A stretch of DNA of 64,000 bases from Thermoplasmata archaeon UBA61 (GCA_002503985.1 DASW01000003.1:284045-348044), one strand, 5' to 3'; positions 24,790 to 33,566 are shown, counted from the stretch's first letter. The notes: a model not told the origin generated them from the letters alone. Made by a program: numbers and translations.

Positions 24790-27700
24790 CTACGAGCTCG
24801 GCAGCACCCCGTTCCCGTTGATCAGGTACCAGGTGTTGTCCCCGCCACCACCGATCGTCGGGTTCGTGTTAAGGGTCGTCGGGTTGATCCACGCCGCGTA
24901 GCTGGCGACCAGGTTCTCCTGGTCGTAGTACACATAGAGGGCGAGCTGGTTCGCGATGTGCTCGACCAGGTTGTACATCAGCACTCGAGCCGGGCCGACC
25001 GCCATTCCGGCGGCCAGGTTCATTCCCCACTCCATGGCGGCGTAGGCGTTGCCCTGGCAGGCCTGCGGGATGGCCCCCTCGTTGGCCCAGTAGAGCAGCC
25101 CCGACATCGAGTTCCACGAAGTCGGTCCACCGTTGTCGTTCGCGCAGGTGAACAGGCTGAGTCCCTGCTGGACCGCGTCGCCCGAGGTGTACGTCGCGTT
25201 CGGGTAGTAGAGCGGGGCGGCGTAGTCGGTCGGGTCGGGGTAGTCAGGCGCCCATCCGAGGTTGAAGAACGGTAGCGAGGACTGGCCGGGCAGCGCAGAA
25301 AGGCTGCCGACCACGAGCTGGCTGAACGTTACATCAAACGTGTTGGGCTCGAGTCGCCCGCCCGAGATCGAGCTGATGTAGGGCATGTAGTCCTGGATCT
25401 GTTGGTCGACCGTGGTCGCTCCCTTCTGACCGATGATCGGGAACTGGCACGGCGAACTCGTCGTACAGCTCACTAGATCAGGGTCGTAGTAGGGGCTGCC
25501 CGAGGTCGTCGCCTGGGTCCACCACCAGCCGGCCGTTCCAGGCGTGGTCGTGGTCGTCACCGGGTCGGTGCTCGGCCAACTGATGTTGGTCGGGTAGTAG
25601 TTCCCCATATACTGCGGGATCGCCCCGCCGTAGTTGAACCCGTACTGGATTCCGTCCGTCGTGTAGATCGTGTTCTCGACGGTGGTGTACGGGAACGCGT
25701 TGACGAGGAACTCACGCAGAGCGACGTAGTTGAAGAAGTCCCCCGGGATGTTCAGGATGTTCGGGTCGAGGGTCTTCGCCGCGGACGGGCTGAACTCCAT
25801 CGCGATCGGGAAGAAGAACACGCTCAGCGTGGGCACGGTGAACGCCCCGATCAGGCCCTCCTGGACCAGCGAGAGCAGCTGCGGCGTCTCGCCCGGTAGG
25901 ATGGTCGCGAGGTCCGTCTGTCCCGCCTTGTACTGCTCGATCCCGACCGTGTCGGTCGACTGGTAGACGACCGTGACCTTGGCCACGTAGTTCTTCGGTC
26001 CCGGCAGCGGCTCACAGTTGACCTGGCCCTTGCAGCCCGTTGGGGCCGCGTAGGCGGGGTTCTGGGCGAGCGTGTAGCCGACCGACTGCTCGAACGGCTG
26101 GCCGGTGAGGTAGTACGGGCCAGAACCGACCATGTTCCACCGAACGCCGGGCTGGATAGCCGGCGTGTTCAACGCAAGCTCCTCGAAGCTGTCCCAGTAC
26201 GTCGGGGAGACGCTCTGGAGCCAGGTCTGGAACCCAGCGTCGGAGGTGCTCTTCGCGTTGCCGGGGAGCATGCAGGGCCCGTCTCCCTTCGCCGCGGTCG
26301 TGCCGGGGAAGCCCGGAACGGTTGCGCCCTGGGCGCCGAACCAACCGCACGGTTGGGCCGAGCTTCCCAAGGGGTCAGCGATGAGTTCGAGGAAGAACGG
26401 CCAGGCCGCCCCTCCACCCCACGCGCTGAAGGTAATGCAGCCGTTCTCCGCCAACGCGGCGGCCGGACAGTACGTGGTGTTGTTGATCAGCATCGACGAC
26501 ATCACGTTCAGCGGCGTGTTGTTGTACGGTGTGTGGATCGCGCTGTCCCACTTGGCGTTCCCGATGGGCAGCAGAGACTGGCAGACGATCCATCCGTTCT
26601 GAGCGCCGAATCCCGGAAGGTCCGCGAATCCGCACGTCCGCGCGATCGAGAAGGCGATGTCGGACGGGAAGACGGGCCAGCTAGCTCCGGTCGACGGGTC
26701 GTAGAACCGAGCGGCCGGGTCGATGGGGAAGGTGAAGTACCGCGGGAGCGAACTGGTGCCGTTGTTGACGATCAGGGTGTTCCCGCTGTACATCGCCGCG
26801 CAGCCCGGTCCGGGTACGCACAGGGAGAGCTGAGGCACAAACGAGGCGGTGCTGCTCCCGTTGTACGTGACCAGCGTCTGGTAGACGTTGAGGATCGGCT
26901 CGTAGCTGATGGTATCGTAGGCTACCGAGGGGTCCTCGGAGGTGGCGCCTCCCGGGGCGACCTCCTGCCAGATGATCTCGCCGGCGTGCGGGCTAGTCTT
27001 CTGTGTGCTGGTGCCCGAGCAGCTGCCGCAGCCCACGGGGACGCCCGTGGGAGCGACATAGACCGTCCATGTGTAGTTCTGATAGATGGTGGTCGCGGTC
27101 GGTGTCGTGACCGCTCCGACCATGGTGATGTAGTAGAGACCCGCGGCACTGAACGCGTAGGACGCCGCCACGCTGGTCGGCGTGGACACGAGTCCCGACG
27201 CGACCGGCCCGGTCGGCGAGACCATGAGCGTTGGAGCCGAGTCCGTGTAGCCCGTGGCCGTGGAGTTGCTGGTGTACTTCGCCGAGACGCTGATGGTCCC
27301 GGAACCGGAGAGCCAAGCGAACTGAGTAGGCGCCGAGCTCCCGTTGGTCAAAGTGGTAGTGAACGCGGGATAGAATCCCGAAGAGGTCGTTTGATAGCTC
27401 GCTGCGATATCGAGAGGGAAGAGATACTTCGGACCGGTGTGCCAGGTCGTTCCGACGAGAGCCTGGCCACTAAGGATGTAGCTACCCTGCTCGGTATAGA
27501 CATGGTTCGAGGTCGGGTTGGCTGCCGCGTAGCTCGTCCCATCGCCCCAGAAGATCTCGTAGGACGTTACGGCTTCCCCGTTCTGCACGGCTACGGTCGC
27601 GGGGATGCTCGATCCCTGTGTGGCGGTCGCCACGGCCTGGCCGAAGCCAGCCCCGTACGGGACGGACAGCACCACATCCGTCAGTCCGGACGAGGACAGA

Positions 27701-27909
27701 CAGATCGGGCTGGTCGGCGGAGAACACGACGTGATCGTCTTGTTCCCACTACCGGAGACCGCGCTCAACGCTACGAACCCTGCGCCGCCGACAATGACGA
27801 TCACGACGACCATCACCACGATGGCCATCGTCATCGACATCCCTCTTCGACTCACTCGGACAGACCGACCGGGCGAGCTTTCGTTCTCACTCGACATGAA
27901 CCCACTCAC
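24790..27909 (-). CDS. Membrane-anchored ABC transporter substrate-binding protein (family 5) with an N-terminal PKD-like domain
   Basis: A 1039-residue extracellular binding protein. The N-terminus is a short cytoplasmic part, a membrane helix (about 25-50) and a cysteine/serine/threonine-rich stretch. A PKD-like domain follows (YEIFWGDGTSYA...HVYTEQGSYILSGQA, about 117-150) with another beta-rich module. The family 5 solute-binding fold starts near 340 (AYDTISYEPILNVYQTLVTYNGSSTASFVPQLS) and includes NMVGSGPYYLTG, IEQYKAGQTDLATI and FFNLGWAPDYPDPTDYAAPLYYP. Many N-glycosylation sequons and paired cysteines fit a surface location. Such proteins usually have about 550-600 residues. It probably feeds the dppBCDF transporter that ends 0.7 kb away on the other strand. 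GTG 27909 has a GGAG motif upstream; an ATG follows at 27897. Confidence 0.9.
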   Translation of the reverse strand: MSGFMSSENESSPGRSVRVSRRGMSMTMAIVVMVVVIVIVGGAGFVALSAVSGSGNKTITSCSPPTSPICLSSSGLTDVVLSVPYGAGFGQAVATATQGSSIPATVAVQNGEAVTSYEIFWGDGTSYAAANPTSNHVYTEQGSYILSGQALVGTTWHTGPKYLFPLDIAASYQTTSSGFYPAFTTTLTNGSSAPTQFAWLSGSGTISVSAKYTSNSTATGYTDSAPTLMVSPTGPVASGLVSTPTSVAASYAFSAAGLYYITMVGAVTTPTATTIYQNYTWTVYVAPTGVPVGCGSCSGTSTQKTSPHAGEIIWQEVAPGGATSEDPSVAYDTISYEPILNVYQTLVTYNGSSTASFVPQLSLCVPGPGCAAMYSGNTLIVNNGTSSLPRYFTFPIDPAARFYDPSTGASWPVFPSDIAFSIARTCGFADLPGFGAQNGWIVCQSLLPIGNAKWDSAIHTPYNNTPLNVMSSMLINNTTYCPAAALAENGCITFSAWGGGAAWPFFLELIADPLGSSAQPCGWFGAQGATVPGFPGTTAAKGDGPCMLPGNAKSTSDAGFQTWLQSVSPTYWDSFEELALNTPAIQPGVRWNMVGSGPYYLTGQPFEQSVGYTLAQNPAYAAPTGCKGQVNCEPLPGPKNYVAKVTVVYQSTDTVGIEQYKAGQTDLATILPGETPQLLSLVQEGLIGAFTVPTLSVFFFPIAMEFSPSAAKTLDPNILNIPGDFFNYVALREFLVNAFPYTTVENTIYTTDGIQYGFNYGGAIPQYMGNYYPTNISWPSTDPVTTTTTPGTAGWWWTQATTSGSPYYDPDLVSCTTSSPCQFPIIGQKGATTVDQQIQDYMPYISSISGGRLEPNTFDVTFSQLVVGSLSALPGQSSLPFFNLGWAPDYPDPTDYAAPLYYPNATYTSGDAVQQGLSLFTCANDNGGPTSWNSMSGLLYWANEGAIPQACQGNAYAAMEWGMNLAAGMAVGPARVLMYNLVEHIANQLALYVYYDQENLVASYAAWINPTTLNTNPTIGGGGDNTWYLINGNGVLPSS

Positions 27910-27946
27910 GTCTCCAATGGAGACGGCACCCTGACCTCGAAGCCGC

Positions 27947-27954
27947 TATATATA
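27947..27954. promoter_or_regulatory. Palindromic TATA box between the divergent binding-protein and rpe genes
   Basis: TATATATA reads the same on both strands and is the only TATA-like element in the 55-bp divergent gap. Counting 26-27 bp from its centre gives plus-strand initiation at about 27977, exactly the in-frame GTG of rpe, and minus-strand initiation near 27924, 15 bases before the binding-protein GTG. Confidence 0.7.
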
Positions 27955-27964
27955 CTCTTACGAG

Positions 27965-28672
27965 ATGGCGACCCCCGTGTCGCAGGGCGGCCGGAGGCTT
28001 CGCCTTGCGCCGTCGCTTCTGAGCGCGGATTTTGCGGCCCTGGGTGATGCGATCCGGGCCGCCGAAGCCGCGGGCGCCGACGCGTTCCACCTCGACGTGA
28101 TGGACGGTCATTTCGTTCCGAACATATCGTTCGGTCCAGCGCTCGTCGCGGCGGTGCGGGCCCGGACGAAGCGGCCGCTCGATGTCCACCTCATGATCGA
28201 AGACCCGCTGCGCTACGTCGAAGCGTTTCGTAAGGCCGGCGCTGACACCCTGGTCTTCCACATCGAAGCTCGCTCCGACCCGATGGTTGTGATCCGCGAA
28301 GGGCACCGCCTCGGCGCCGCGGTCGGGGCCGCGATCCGTCCGGACACTCCCCTCTCCGCGGTCGAGCCGCTCTTCGACCACCTCGACCAGGTCCTTGTCA
28401 TGAGCGTCCACCCGGGCTTCTCGGGACAGAAGTTCATTCCCGACGTCCTGCCGAAGGTCCGCGCCGCACGTGAGCGTCTGGATGCGGCGGGTTCCGTCGC
28501 GGACATCTCGATCGACGGAGGCGTGACCGAAGAGACGGCGGTCGACGCCGCTGCGGCCGGTGCGACGTTCTTCGTCTGCGGCAACTCGGCCTTCGTGGGC
28601 GGGGATATCAGCGAGAACCTCCGGCGTCTGCGCGCGAGCGTAGAGAGGGGGGCGGCCCGTGCGGTTCGCTGA
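27965..28672 (+). CDS. rpe: Ribulose-phosphate 3-epimerase
   Basis: Interconverts ribulose 5-phosphate and xylulose 5-phosphate. The barrel signatures are complete: LAPSLLSADFAALGDAI, HLDVMDGHFVPNISFGP (metal histidine and aspartates), PLDVHLMIEDP, VLVMSVHPGFSGQKFI and ISIDGGVTEETA. ATG 27965 gives 235 residues, but the TATA box at 27947-27954 predicts initiation at the GTG codon 27977, so the real start may be that GTG (leaderless, four residues shorter). The end overlaps the DNA ligase start by 14 bases. Confidence 0.94.
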   Translation: MATPVSQGGRRLRLAPSLLSADFAALGDAIRAAEAAGADAFHLDVMDGHFVPNISFGPALVAAVRARTKRPLDVHLMIEDPLRYVEAFRKAGADTLVFHIEARSDPMVVIREGHRLGAAVGAAIRPDTPLSAVEPLFDHLDQVLVMSVHPGFSGQKFIPDVLPKVRAARERLDAAGSVADISIDGGVTEETAVDAAAAGATFFVCGNSAFVGGDISENLRRLRASVERGAARAVR

Positions 28673-30446
28673 CCTCTGCGAGACCTTCGAGCGGCTCGAG
28701 GCAACGCCGAAGCGCCTGGAGATGCGGTCGATTCTGGTCGACCTCATCCGGCCCCTCCGCCCGCCCGACCTCGGAAGAGTGCTCTACCTGGCCCAGGGGC
28801 TTCTTCGCCCGGAGTACGAAGGGGTCGAGCTCGGGATGGCCGATTCGCTTGCCCGACGCGCGGTCGCGACCGCGACCCATACCGACGACTCCGTCGTGGC
28901 GAAGCGGACGAAGGAGTCCGGCGACCTCGGCACCACGACCGGCGAGCTCCTCGCGGGCGTCCGACGGCTGGACGAGACGACCCCGCTCCGAGTGGCCGAG
29001 GTCTACTCGGAGCTCTCCCGCATCGCGGAGGCGAAGGGCACGGGTTCCCAGGAGACCAAGGTCCAGATCCTCTCCGAGCTCCTCGTGCGTGCCTCAGCTC
29101 TGGAAGGAAAGTTCCTCGTTCGATTCGTCCTTGGCACGTTACGGGTCGGCGTTCGGGAGATGACGATCCTGGACGCCCTCGCCGAGGCGTTCGGGGACGG
29201 GACGAAGGAGACCCGTCGGCAGATCGAGGCGGCGTTCAATCTTTGTAGCGACCTCGAGCTGGTCGCCGGCGTTCTGGTCGAGAAGGGCGTGGAGGGCCTC
29301 ACGAGCGTCTCGCTCGAGGTCGGCCGACCGATGCGCGCGATGCTCGCCGAGCGCGAGAAGGACCTCGCCGCCGTCCTCAAGCGAATGGACGGGCGGGCCG
29401 CCTTCGAGTACAAGTACGACGGGCTCCGCGTCCAGGCCCATATCCCGAAGAGCGGGCCGGTCCGCCTGTTCTCGCGCCGGCTCGAGGAGATCAGCGCCCA
29501 GTTCCCCGAGCTCGTCGAGGAGCTTCCCCGGACCGTCCGGTCCGTTCCGGCGATCCTCGAGGGCGAATGCGTTCCCATCGACCCGGACACCGACGAGATC
29601 CAGCCGTTCCAGCAGGTCTCGCGCCGGCGGGGTCGCAAGCATGACCTCGAGCGGGTCCGCGACGAGGTGCCCGTCTGCCTGTTCGTGTTCGACGTCTTCC
29701 TCCTCGGCGGCGCTCCCGTCTTTGGAAGGCCGTTCCCTGAACGCCGCGCGCTCCTCGAGAAGGCGCTCACCCCGACCGAACGGGTGCGGCTCGCGGTCCA
29801 GCGGGTGGTGACGAAGGAGGAGGACGCCCAGAGCTTCTTCGACGAGGCGATCGCCGCGGGAGGCGAAGGCATCGTGGCCAAGTCTCTCGCGGAGGGGAGC
29901 GCGTACCGCGCCGGTGCTCGTGGGTTCTGGTGGATCAAGTACAAGCGAGAGTACTCCGCCGGCCTCTCCGACTCTATCGATGGTGTCGTGGTGGGCGGTT
30001 TCCAGGGGCGGGGCCGCCGGGCGGGTCGGTTCGGGGCGTTCCTATTGGCCGTTTACAATCCGAAGCTTGACCGCTTCGAGAGCTTCTGCAAGGTCGGCTC
30101 CGGGTTCGACGACGCCCAGCTCGCCGAGATGCCGAAGCGTCTCCACCGCTACGAGGTCGACGAGCGACCCCCCGAGGTGGTTACGGGGCTGACGCCGGAC
30201 CGCTGGATCCGACCCGCCGTCGTCCTCGAGGTCCGGGGCGCGGAGCTCACGTTGAGCCCGGTGCACCGGGCCGGCCTCGGCGCGATCCGAGCGGGTGCCG
30301 GGCTCGCCCTCCGATTCCCCCGTTTCACGGGACGGTTCCGGGACGACCGGAGCGCCACCGAGGCCACGGCCACCTCCGAGCTCCTGGCCATGTACCGGTC
30401 CCAGGTCCGCCAGGAGACCCCCGAGCCCACGCCCGACGCCGACTGA
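28659..30446 (+). CDS. lig: ATP-dependent DNA ligase (archaeal Lig1 type)
   Basis: Seals nicks during replication and repair. The 595-residue protein has the N-terminal DNA-binding domain (DSLARRAVATAT, FLVRFVLGTLRVGVREMTILDALAEAF), the nucleotidyltransferase domain with the AMP-accepting lysine K252 in EYKYDGLRVQAH, then RLEEISAQFPE, ILEGECVPIDP, VFDVFLL, GGEGIVAKSL and WWIKYKREYS, and an OB-fold C-terminal domain. GTG 28659 overlaps the rpe end, so the two are translationally coupled. Length is typical. Confidence 0.96.
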   Translation: MRFADLCETFERLEATPKRLEMRSILVDLIRPLRPPDLGRVLYLAQGLLRPEYEGVELGMADSLARRAVATATHTDDSVVAKRTKESGDLGTTTGELLAGVRRLDETTPLRVAEVYSELSRIAEAKGTGSQETKVQILSELLVRASALEGKFLVRFVLGTLRVGVREMTILDALAEAFGDGTKETRRQIEAAFNLCSDLELVAGVLVEKGVEGLTSVSLEVGRPMRAMLAEREKDLAAVLKRMDGRAAFEYKYDGLRVQAHIPKSGPVRLFSRRLEEISAQFPELVEELPRTVRSVPAILEGECVPIDPDTDEIQPFQQVSRRRGRKHDLERVRDEVPVCLFVFDVFLLGGAPVFGRPFPERRALLEKALTPTERVRLAVQRVVTKEEDAQSFFDEAIAAGGEGIVAKSLAEGSAYRAGARGFWWIKYKREYSAGLSDSIDGVVVGGFQGRGRRAGRFGAFLLAVYNPKLDRFESFCKVGSGFDDAQLAEMPKRLHRYEVDERPPEVVTGLTPDRWIRPAVVLEVRGAELTLSPVHRAGLGAIRAGAGLALRFPRFTGRFRDDRSATEATATSELLAMYRSQVRQETPEPTPDAD

Positions 30447-30546
30447 CCTTCCCTCCCGGACGCGCCGCGGGAGGGGCGAGACGGGTTCGTCTCGGCCCAA
30501 AGGCATAAGAAGGGCCGGCCCCGTCGCTCGCCGACGGTAACAGACC

Positions 30547-30846
30547 ATGCTGGTCGAGATGACGGAACTACTAGGGAGGCAGATCTACACGCCGGACGGC
30601 CGACTTCTCGGCGATGTCGACAATGTGGTCGTCGACGTCGAGACGGCCAAGATCGACGGCCTTTACGTCGACGAGACCAGCCCGATGTTAGTCGAGGACT
30701 CCCGACCCACCAACATTCCGTACCGATGGGTGTCGGCGGTCAACGACGTGGTCCTCCTGAAGTACTTCCCGCGCCGGGTCTCGGTCAAGAAGACCCCGAC
30801 GCGCGCGGCGAAGGAAGAGGCACCGGTCGCTCCCGCCGCACGGTAG
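30547..30846 (+). CDS. PRC-barrel domain protein
   Basis: A 99-residue protein with one PRC-barrel domain: TELLGRQIYTPDGRLLGDVDNVVVDVETAKIDGLYVDE followed by NIPYRWVSAVNDVVLLKYFP, then a basic tail. PRC barrels occur in RimM-like ribosome maturation factors and in small archaeal proteins of unknown role; this is the stand-alone form. An AT-rich element (GCATAAGAAG) about 45 bp upstream may be the promoter. The tRNA gene begins 4 bases after the stop, so both may be co-transcribed. Confidence 0.85.
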   Translation: MLVEMTELLGRQIYTPDGRLLGDVDNVVVDVETAKIDGLYVDETSPMLVEDSRPTNIPYRWVSAVNDVVLLKYFPRRVSVKKTPTRAAKEEAPVAPAAR

Positions 30847-30850
30847 TGCT

Positions 30851-30955
30851 GCGGGGATAGCCAAGCCCGGTCAACGGCGCAGGACTTAAAGGGCGGTCGA
30901 CGCCGAAGAGATCCTGCCGCGCAGGCGTTCGCCGGTTCAAATCCGGCTCCCCGCT
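30851..30955 (+). tRNA. tRNA-Leu (anticodon TAA) with a 20-bp anticodon-loop intron
   Basis: The cloverleaf folds by eye. The acceptor is GCGGGGA with TCCCCGC, the D stem GCC/GGC, the anticodon stem CAGGA/TCCTG, the long class II variable arm has a CGC/GCG stem, and the T arm is GCCGG-TTCAAAT-CCGGC. The anticodon loop is interrupted: CTTAAA, then a 20-base intron at 30891-30910, then A. The intron contains a GGCG/CGCC helix, as expected for a bulge-helix-bulge splice site at 37/38. TAA at 30887-30889 reads UUA leucine codons. No CCA is encoded. The discriminator base appears to be T rather than the A usual for tRNA-Leu. Confidence 0.9.
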
Positions 30956-31012
30956 TCCCCTCCCGTCCCAGCGGCCCCCAACGTATTCATCACGGGAGGG
31001 CTCCCGAGCTCC

Positions 31013-31624
31013 GTGAGGCGGGACGAGCTCGTCCGACGGATCCAGTCCGTTCCCCTTCCGCCCCACCCGGAGGCCCCCCTGGAACAGGTCGCGACCCCCG
31101 CAGAGGCGGCGGCGGACCTCCTTGCGGCCCTCGACCGCTACGTCGGTCTCGCGGGCCGCTCTGTGGTCGACCTCGGGTGTGGGACAGGGCGCCTGGCGGT
31201 GGGCGCGGCCCTGCTCGGAGCCGACCCGGTCATCGGGGTCGAGGTCGATTCCTCGCTCGTCCCGATCGCGCGGGCCGCGGCCCGCGCTGCGAAGGCGACC
31301 GTTGAGTTCCGGGTCTCGGACGTGGCGGAATGGAAGCAACCGGCCGACGTGGTCGTCATGAACCCGCCCTTCGGAGCCCAAACGCGCCACGCCGACCGGC
31401 CCTTCTGGGACTGCGCCTTCTCCGTCGCCCGCCGCTCGATCGGCGCGTTCGCCTCCTCGACCTCCCGAACCTTTATAGCGCGACTTGCGCTCGACCGCGG
31501 CGCCCACGTTGTCGAGGTCGAGCCGGTTCGTTGGGACCTGCCCCGGACGTTCCCACACCATCGTTCCGCGATGGTCCGACTCCCCGTCGACCGCTGGGTA
31601 ATCGAAGCAGGAACGAAGCCATGA
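31013..31624 (+). CDS. METTL5-like class I SAM methyltransferase (probable rRNA or nucleic-acid adenine-N6 methyltransferase)
   Basis: A 203-residue Rossmann methyltransferase: an N-terminal LEQ-x-TP-x-EAAADLL segment as in METTL5, SAM motif I VVDLGCGTGRLAVGAALLGA, GVEVDSSLV, and the catalytic NPPFGAQT (NPPF motif of adenine-N6 enzymes) followed by ADRPFWDCAF. This combination marks the archaeal/eukaryotic METTL5 group, which modifies small-subunit rRNA in eukaryotes. The GTG start has an AT-rich element about 27 bp upstream. The stop overlaps the Csl4 ATG (ATGA), which fits an RNA-metabolism operon. Confidence 0.85.
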   Translation: MRRDELVRRIQSVPLPPHPEAPLEQVATPAEAAADLLAALDRYVGLAGRSVVDLGCGTGRLAVGAALLGADPVIGVEVDSSLVPIARAAARAAKATVEFRVSDVAEWKQPADVVVMNPPFGAQTRHADRPFWDCAFSVARRSIGAFASSTSRTFIARLALDRGAHVVEVEPVRWDLPRTFPHHRSAMVRLPVDRWVIEAGTKP

Positions 31625-32217
31625 CCGCATCCCCCGAAGAACCGAAGCTCGTGCTCCCCGGCGACTACCTTGGGACCGCGGAAGAGTTCCTTCCGGGCCG
31701 GGGAACCTACGAGAACCGGGGGCGGATCTACGCGTCGGTGTTGGGGACCTCTCACGTCGACCCAAGGGACCGGACGGTCCGGGTCGAGCCCCGGAACGCG
31801 GTACCCGAGATCCAGGAGGGGGAGATCGTCTACGCGCGCGTGGACGAGCTCAAGACCGCGATGGCGATCTGCACGATCCTCACGACCTCCGCGAGCCGGC
31901 GGCCCGTTCCCGGCGAGCCGGAGGGGACGGTCCACGTCTCGAAGGCGAAGGAAGGGTACACCGAGTCCCTGTCGAGCGAGTTCGCGGTCGGCGACATCAT
32001 CCTCGCCAAGGTGCTCCAGTCGCACCCGTCCGTCAAGCTGACGACCGCCCCGTCGTCCCTCGGGGTCGTCTCCGCCCGGTGCCAGGTCTGTCACAACCTT
32101 CTCGCCCACCGCCCGAAGGGGCTCGAGTGCCCCCGATGCGGCCACCAGGAGCAGCGCAAGCTCGCCCACGGTCCCGCGTTCCCGGCCCCGGCGGCGGAAA
32201 CCCCCGATGTCCGGTGA
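31621..32217 (+). CDS. csl4: Exosome complex RNA-binding protein Csl4
   Basis: Cap subunit of the archaeal exosome, which degrades and tails RNA. The 198-residue protein has an N-terminal domain (VLPGDYLGTAEEFLPGRGTYENRGRIYASVLG), a central S1 fold (GEIVYARVDELKTAMAICTI...VHVSKAKEGYTESLSSEFAVGDIILAKVLQ) and a C-terminal zinc ribbon (CQVC...CPRCGH). ATG 31621 is coupled to the upstream methyltransferase; the longer upstream frame is only its shadow. Confidence 0.95.
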   Translation: MTASPEEPKLVLPGDYLGTAEEFLPGRGTYENRGRIYASVLGTSHVDPRDRTVRVEPRNAVPEIQEGEIVYARVDELKTAMAICTILTTSASRRPVPGEPEGTVHVSKAKEGYTESLSSEFAVGDIILAKVLQSHPSVKLTTAPSSLGVVSARCQVCHNLLAHRPKGLECPRCGHQEQRKLAHGPAFPAPAAETPDVR

Positions 32218-33430
32218 GGAAGAGCGGCGGCTCGCCGCTCTCGTACGGGCCCACGACCGCTGGCGCGGCCGCGAGGTGTTCAACCTCCTCGCGAGCGAGA
32301 ACGCCGTCTCCCCCGTAGCCCGACGCTACCTCGGCAGCGACCTCGCCGGTCGTTACACGCTCCCCATCACGACCGACTTCCACGGGGACACGATCGACAA
32401 CAGCTACACGGGCACCCGCTACACCGACCGCATTGAGGCGCTCGCCAACGCGGCGGCGGCCCGCCTCTTCCACGGCCGCTTCGCGACCACCCGACCGCTC
32501 TCAGGGCACATCGCGGCCCTCTCCGCGCTCGTCCCGCTACTGCCCCCGAAATCGCGGATCCTCGCCATCTCCCCGGACGACGGAGGCTACGACGGGTACG
32601 CCCCGGGCTACATCCCCGCGGTCTTCGGTTACACGGTCCGGCCCCTGCCGACCGAGGGGCCCGGCCACCGGGTCAACGCGGAGGTAGCGGCTGACACGAT
32701 CCGCCGCGAGCGGCCGCAGGCAGTGGTGCTCGGACAGAGCTTCTTCCTCTTCCCCTACCCGCTCCGAGAGATCGCGGAGGCCGCGCACGCCATCGACGCG
32801 CTGGTCCTCTACGATGGCTCCCACGTCCTCGGCCTGGTCGCCGGTGGGGAGTTCCAGGACCCGCTGCGCGAAGGCGCCGACGTCCTCTATGGAAGTACCC
32901 ACAAGTCGTTCCCGGGGCCTCAGGGCGGGCTCCTGGTGACCGACCGGGAGGACCTGTTCCGCCAGCTCGACCCCGCCCTCGTCTGGCGGGTCTTCGACAA
33001 CGCGCACTGGAACCGGATCGCGGCCCTCGCCCAGACCCTCCTCGAGCTCGAACGGTGCGGTCCCGAATACGCCCGCACGGTCGTCGCCAACGCCCAGGGG
33101 CTCGGCCGCGAGCTTTCCCGGGGAGGTTTCCCGCTCCTCGCCGAAGAGGAGGGCTTCACGCGCTCCCACCAGCTGCATATCGACCGCACCCGTCTTCGCA
33201 GCGAAGCGAACCTGGGCGCGGGGGAGCTGGCGCGCCGGCTCGAGCGGCAGCGATTGCTCATCGACCTCGTCGGTCGCATCGGGACCGCCGAGGTGAGCCG
33301 GCTCGGCCTCGTCCCCGAGGAGATGCCGCGGCTCGCCGACCTGCTCATCCGCGGGGGGATACGGGGCGAGCGAGTGGCCCACGACGTGCTGGCCTGGCGC
33401 CGGACGTTCCGGAAGCTCCGCTTCGCGTAG
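32207..33430 (+). CDS. Serine hydroxymethyltransferase-like PLP enzyme
   Basis: A 407-residue fold-type I PLP enzyme resembling SHMT, which interconverts serine and glycine with a pterin or folate carrier. Visible features are EVFNLLASENAVSPVARRYLGSDLAGRY (SHMT N-terminal motif), NSYTGTRYTDRIEALA, PLSGHIAALSAL, YDGSHVLGLVAGGEFQDPL and the PLP lysine in GSTHKSFPGPQGG (TTTHKTLRGPRGG in classical GlyA). The changed lysine loop shows it is divergent; classical GlyA activity is likely but not certain. Its ATG overlaps the Csl4 end by 11 bases. Confidence 0.82.
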   Translation: MSGEEERRLAALVRAHDRWRGREVFNLLASENAVSPVARRYLGSDLAGRYTLPITTDFHGDTIDNSYTGTRYTDRIEALANAAAARLFHGRFATTRPLSGHIAALSALVPLLPPKSRILAISPDDGGYDGYAPGYIPAVFGYTVRPLPTEGPGHRVNAEVAADTIRRERPQAVVLGQSFFLFPYPLREIAEAAHAIDALVLYDGSHVLGLVAGGEFQDPLREGADVLYGSTHKSFPGPQGGLLVTDREDLFRQLDPALVWRVFDNAHWNRIAALAQTLLELERCGPEYARTVVANAQGLGRELSRGGFPLLAEEEGFTRSHQLHIDRTRLRSEANLGAGELARRLERQRLLIDLVGRIGTAEVSRLGLVPEEMPRLADLLIRGGIRGERVAHDVLAWRRTFRKLRFA

Positions 33431-33510
33431 CGGCACCCCCCTGCGAGGGGCCGCGCCTGGGGAATCCGACGAACGAGCCGAATGGTCCGGATAGCTCGCT
33501 AAGGTCGGAT

Positions 33511-33536
33511 AAAAAAAAAGAGAAAGGGAGAAAGGG
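33511..33536 (-). terminator. Oligo-T terminator for the surface-protein gene
   Basis: On the minus strand, about 30-55 bases after the stop at 33567, the DNA reads as C/T-rich tracts ending in nine consecutive T residues (33519-33511). This is a typical archaeal U-tract terminator. It lies in the convergent gap after the SHMT-like gene. Confidence 0.6.
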
Positions 33537-33566
33537 TTGGTCTGAGGAGGCTTCCTCAGCGACCGA

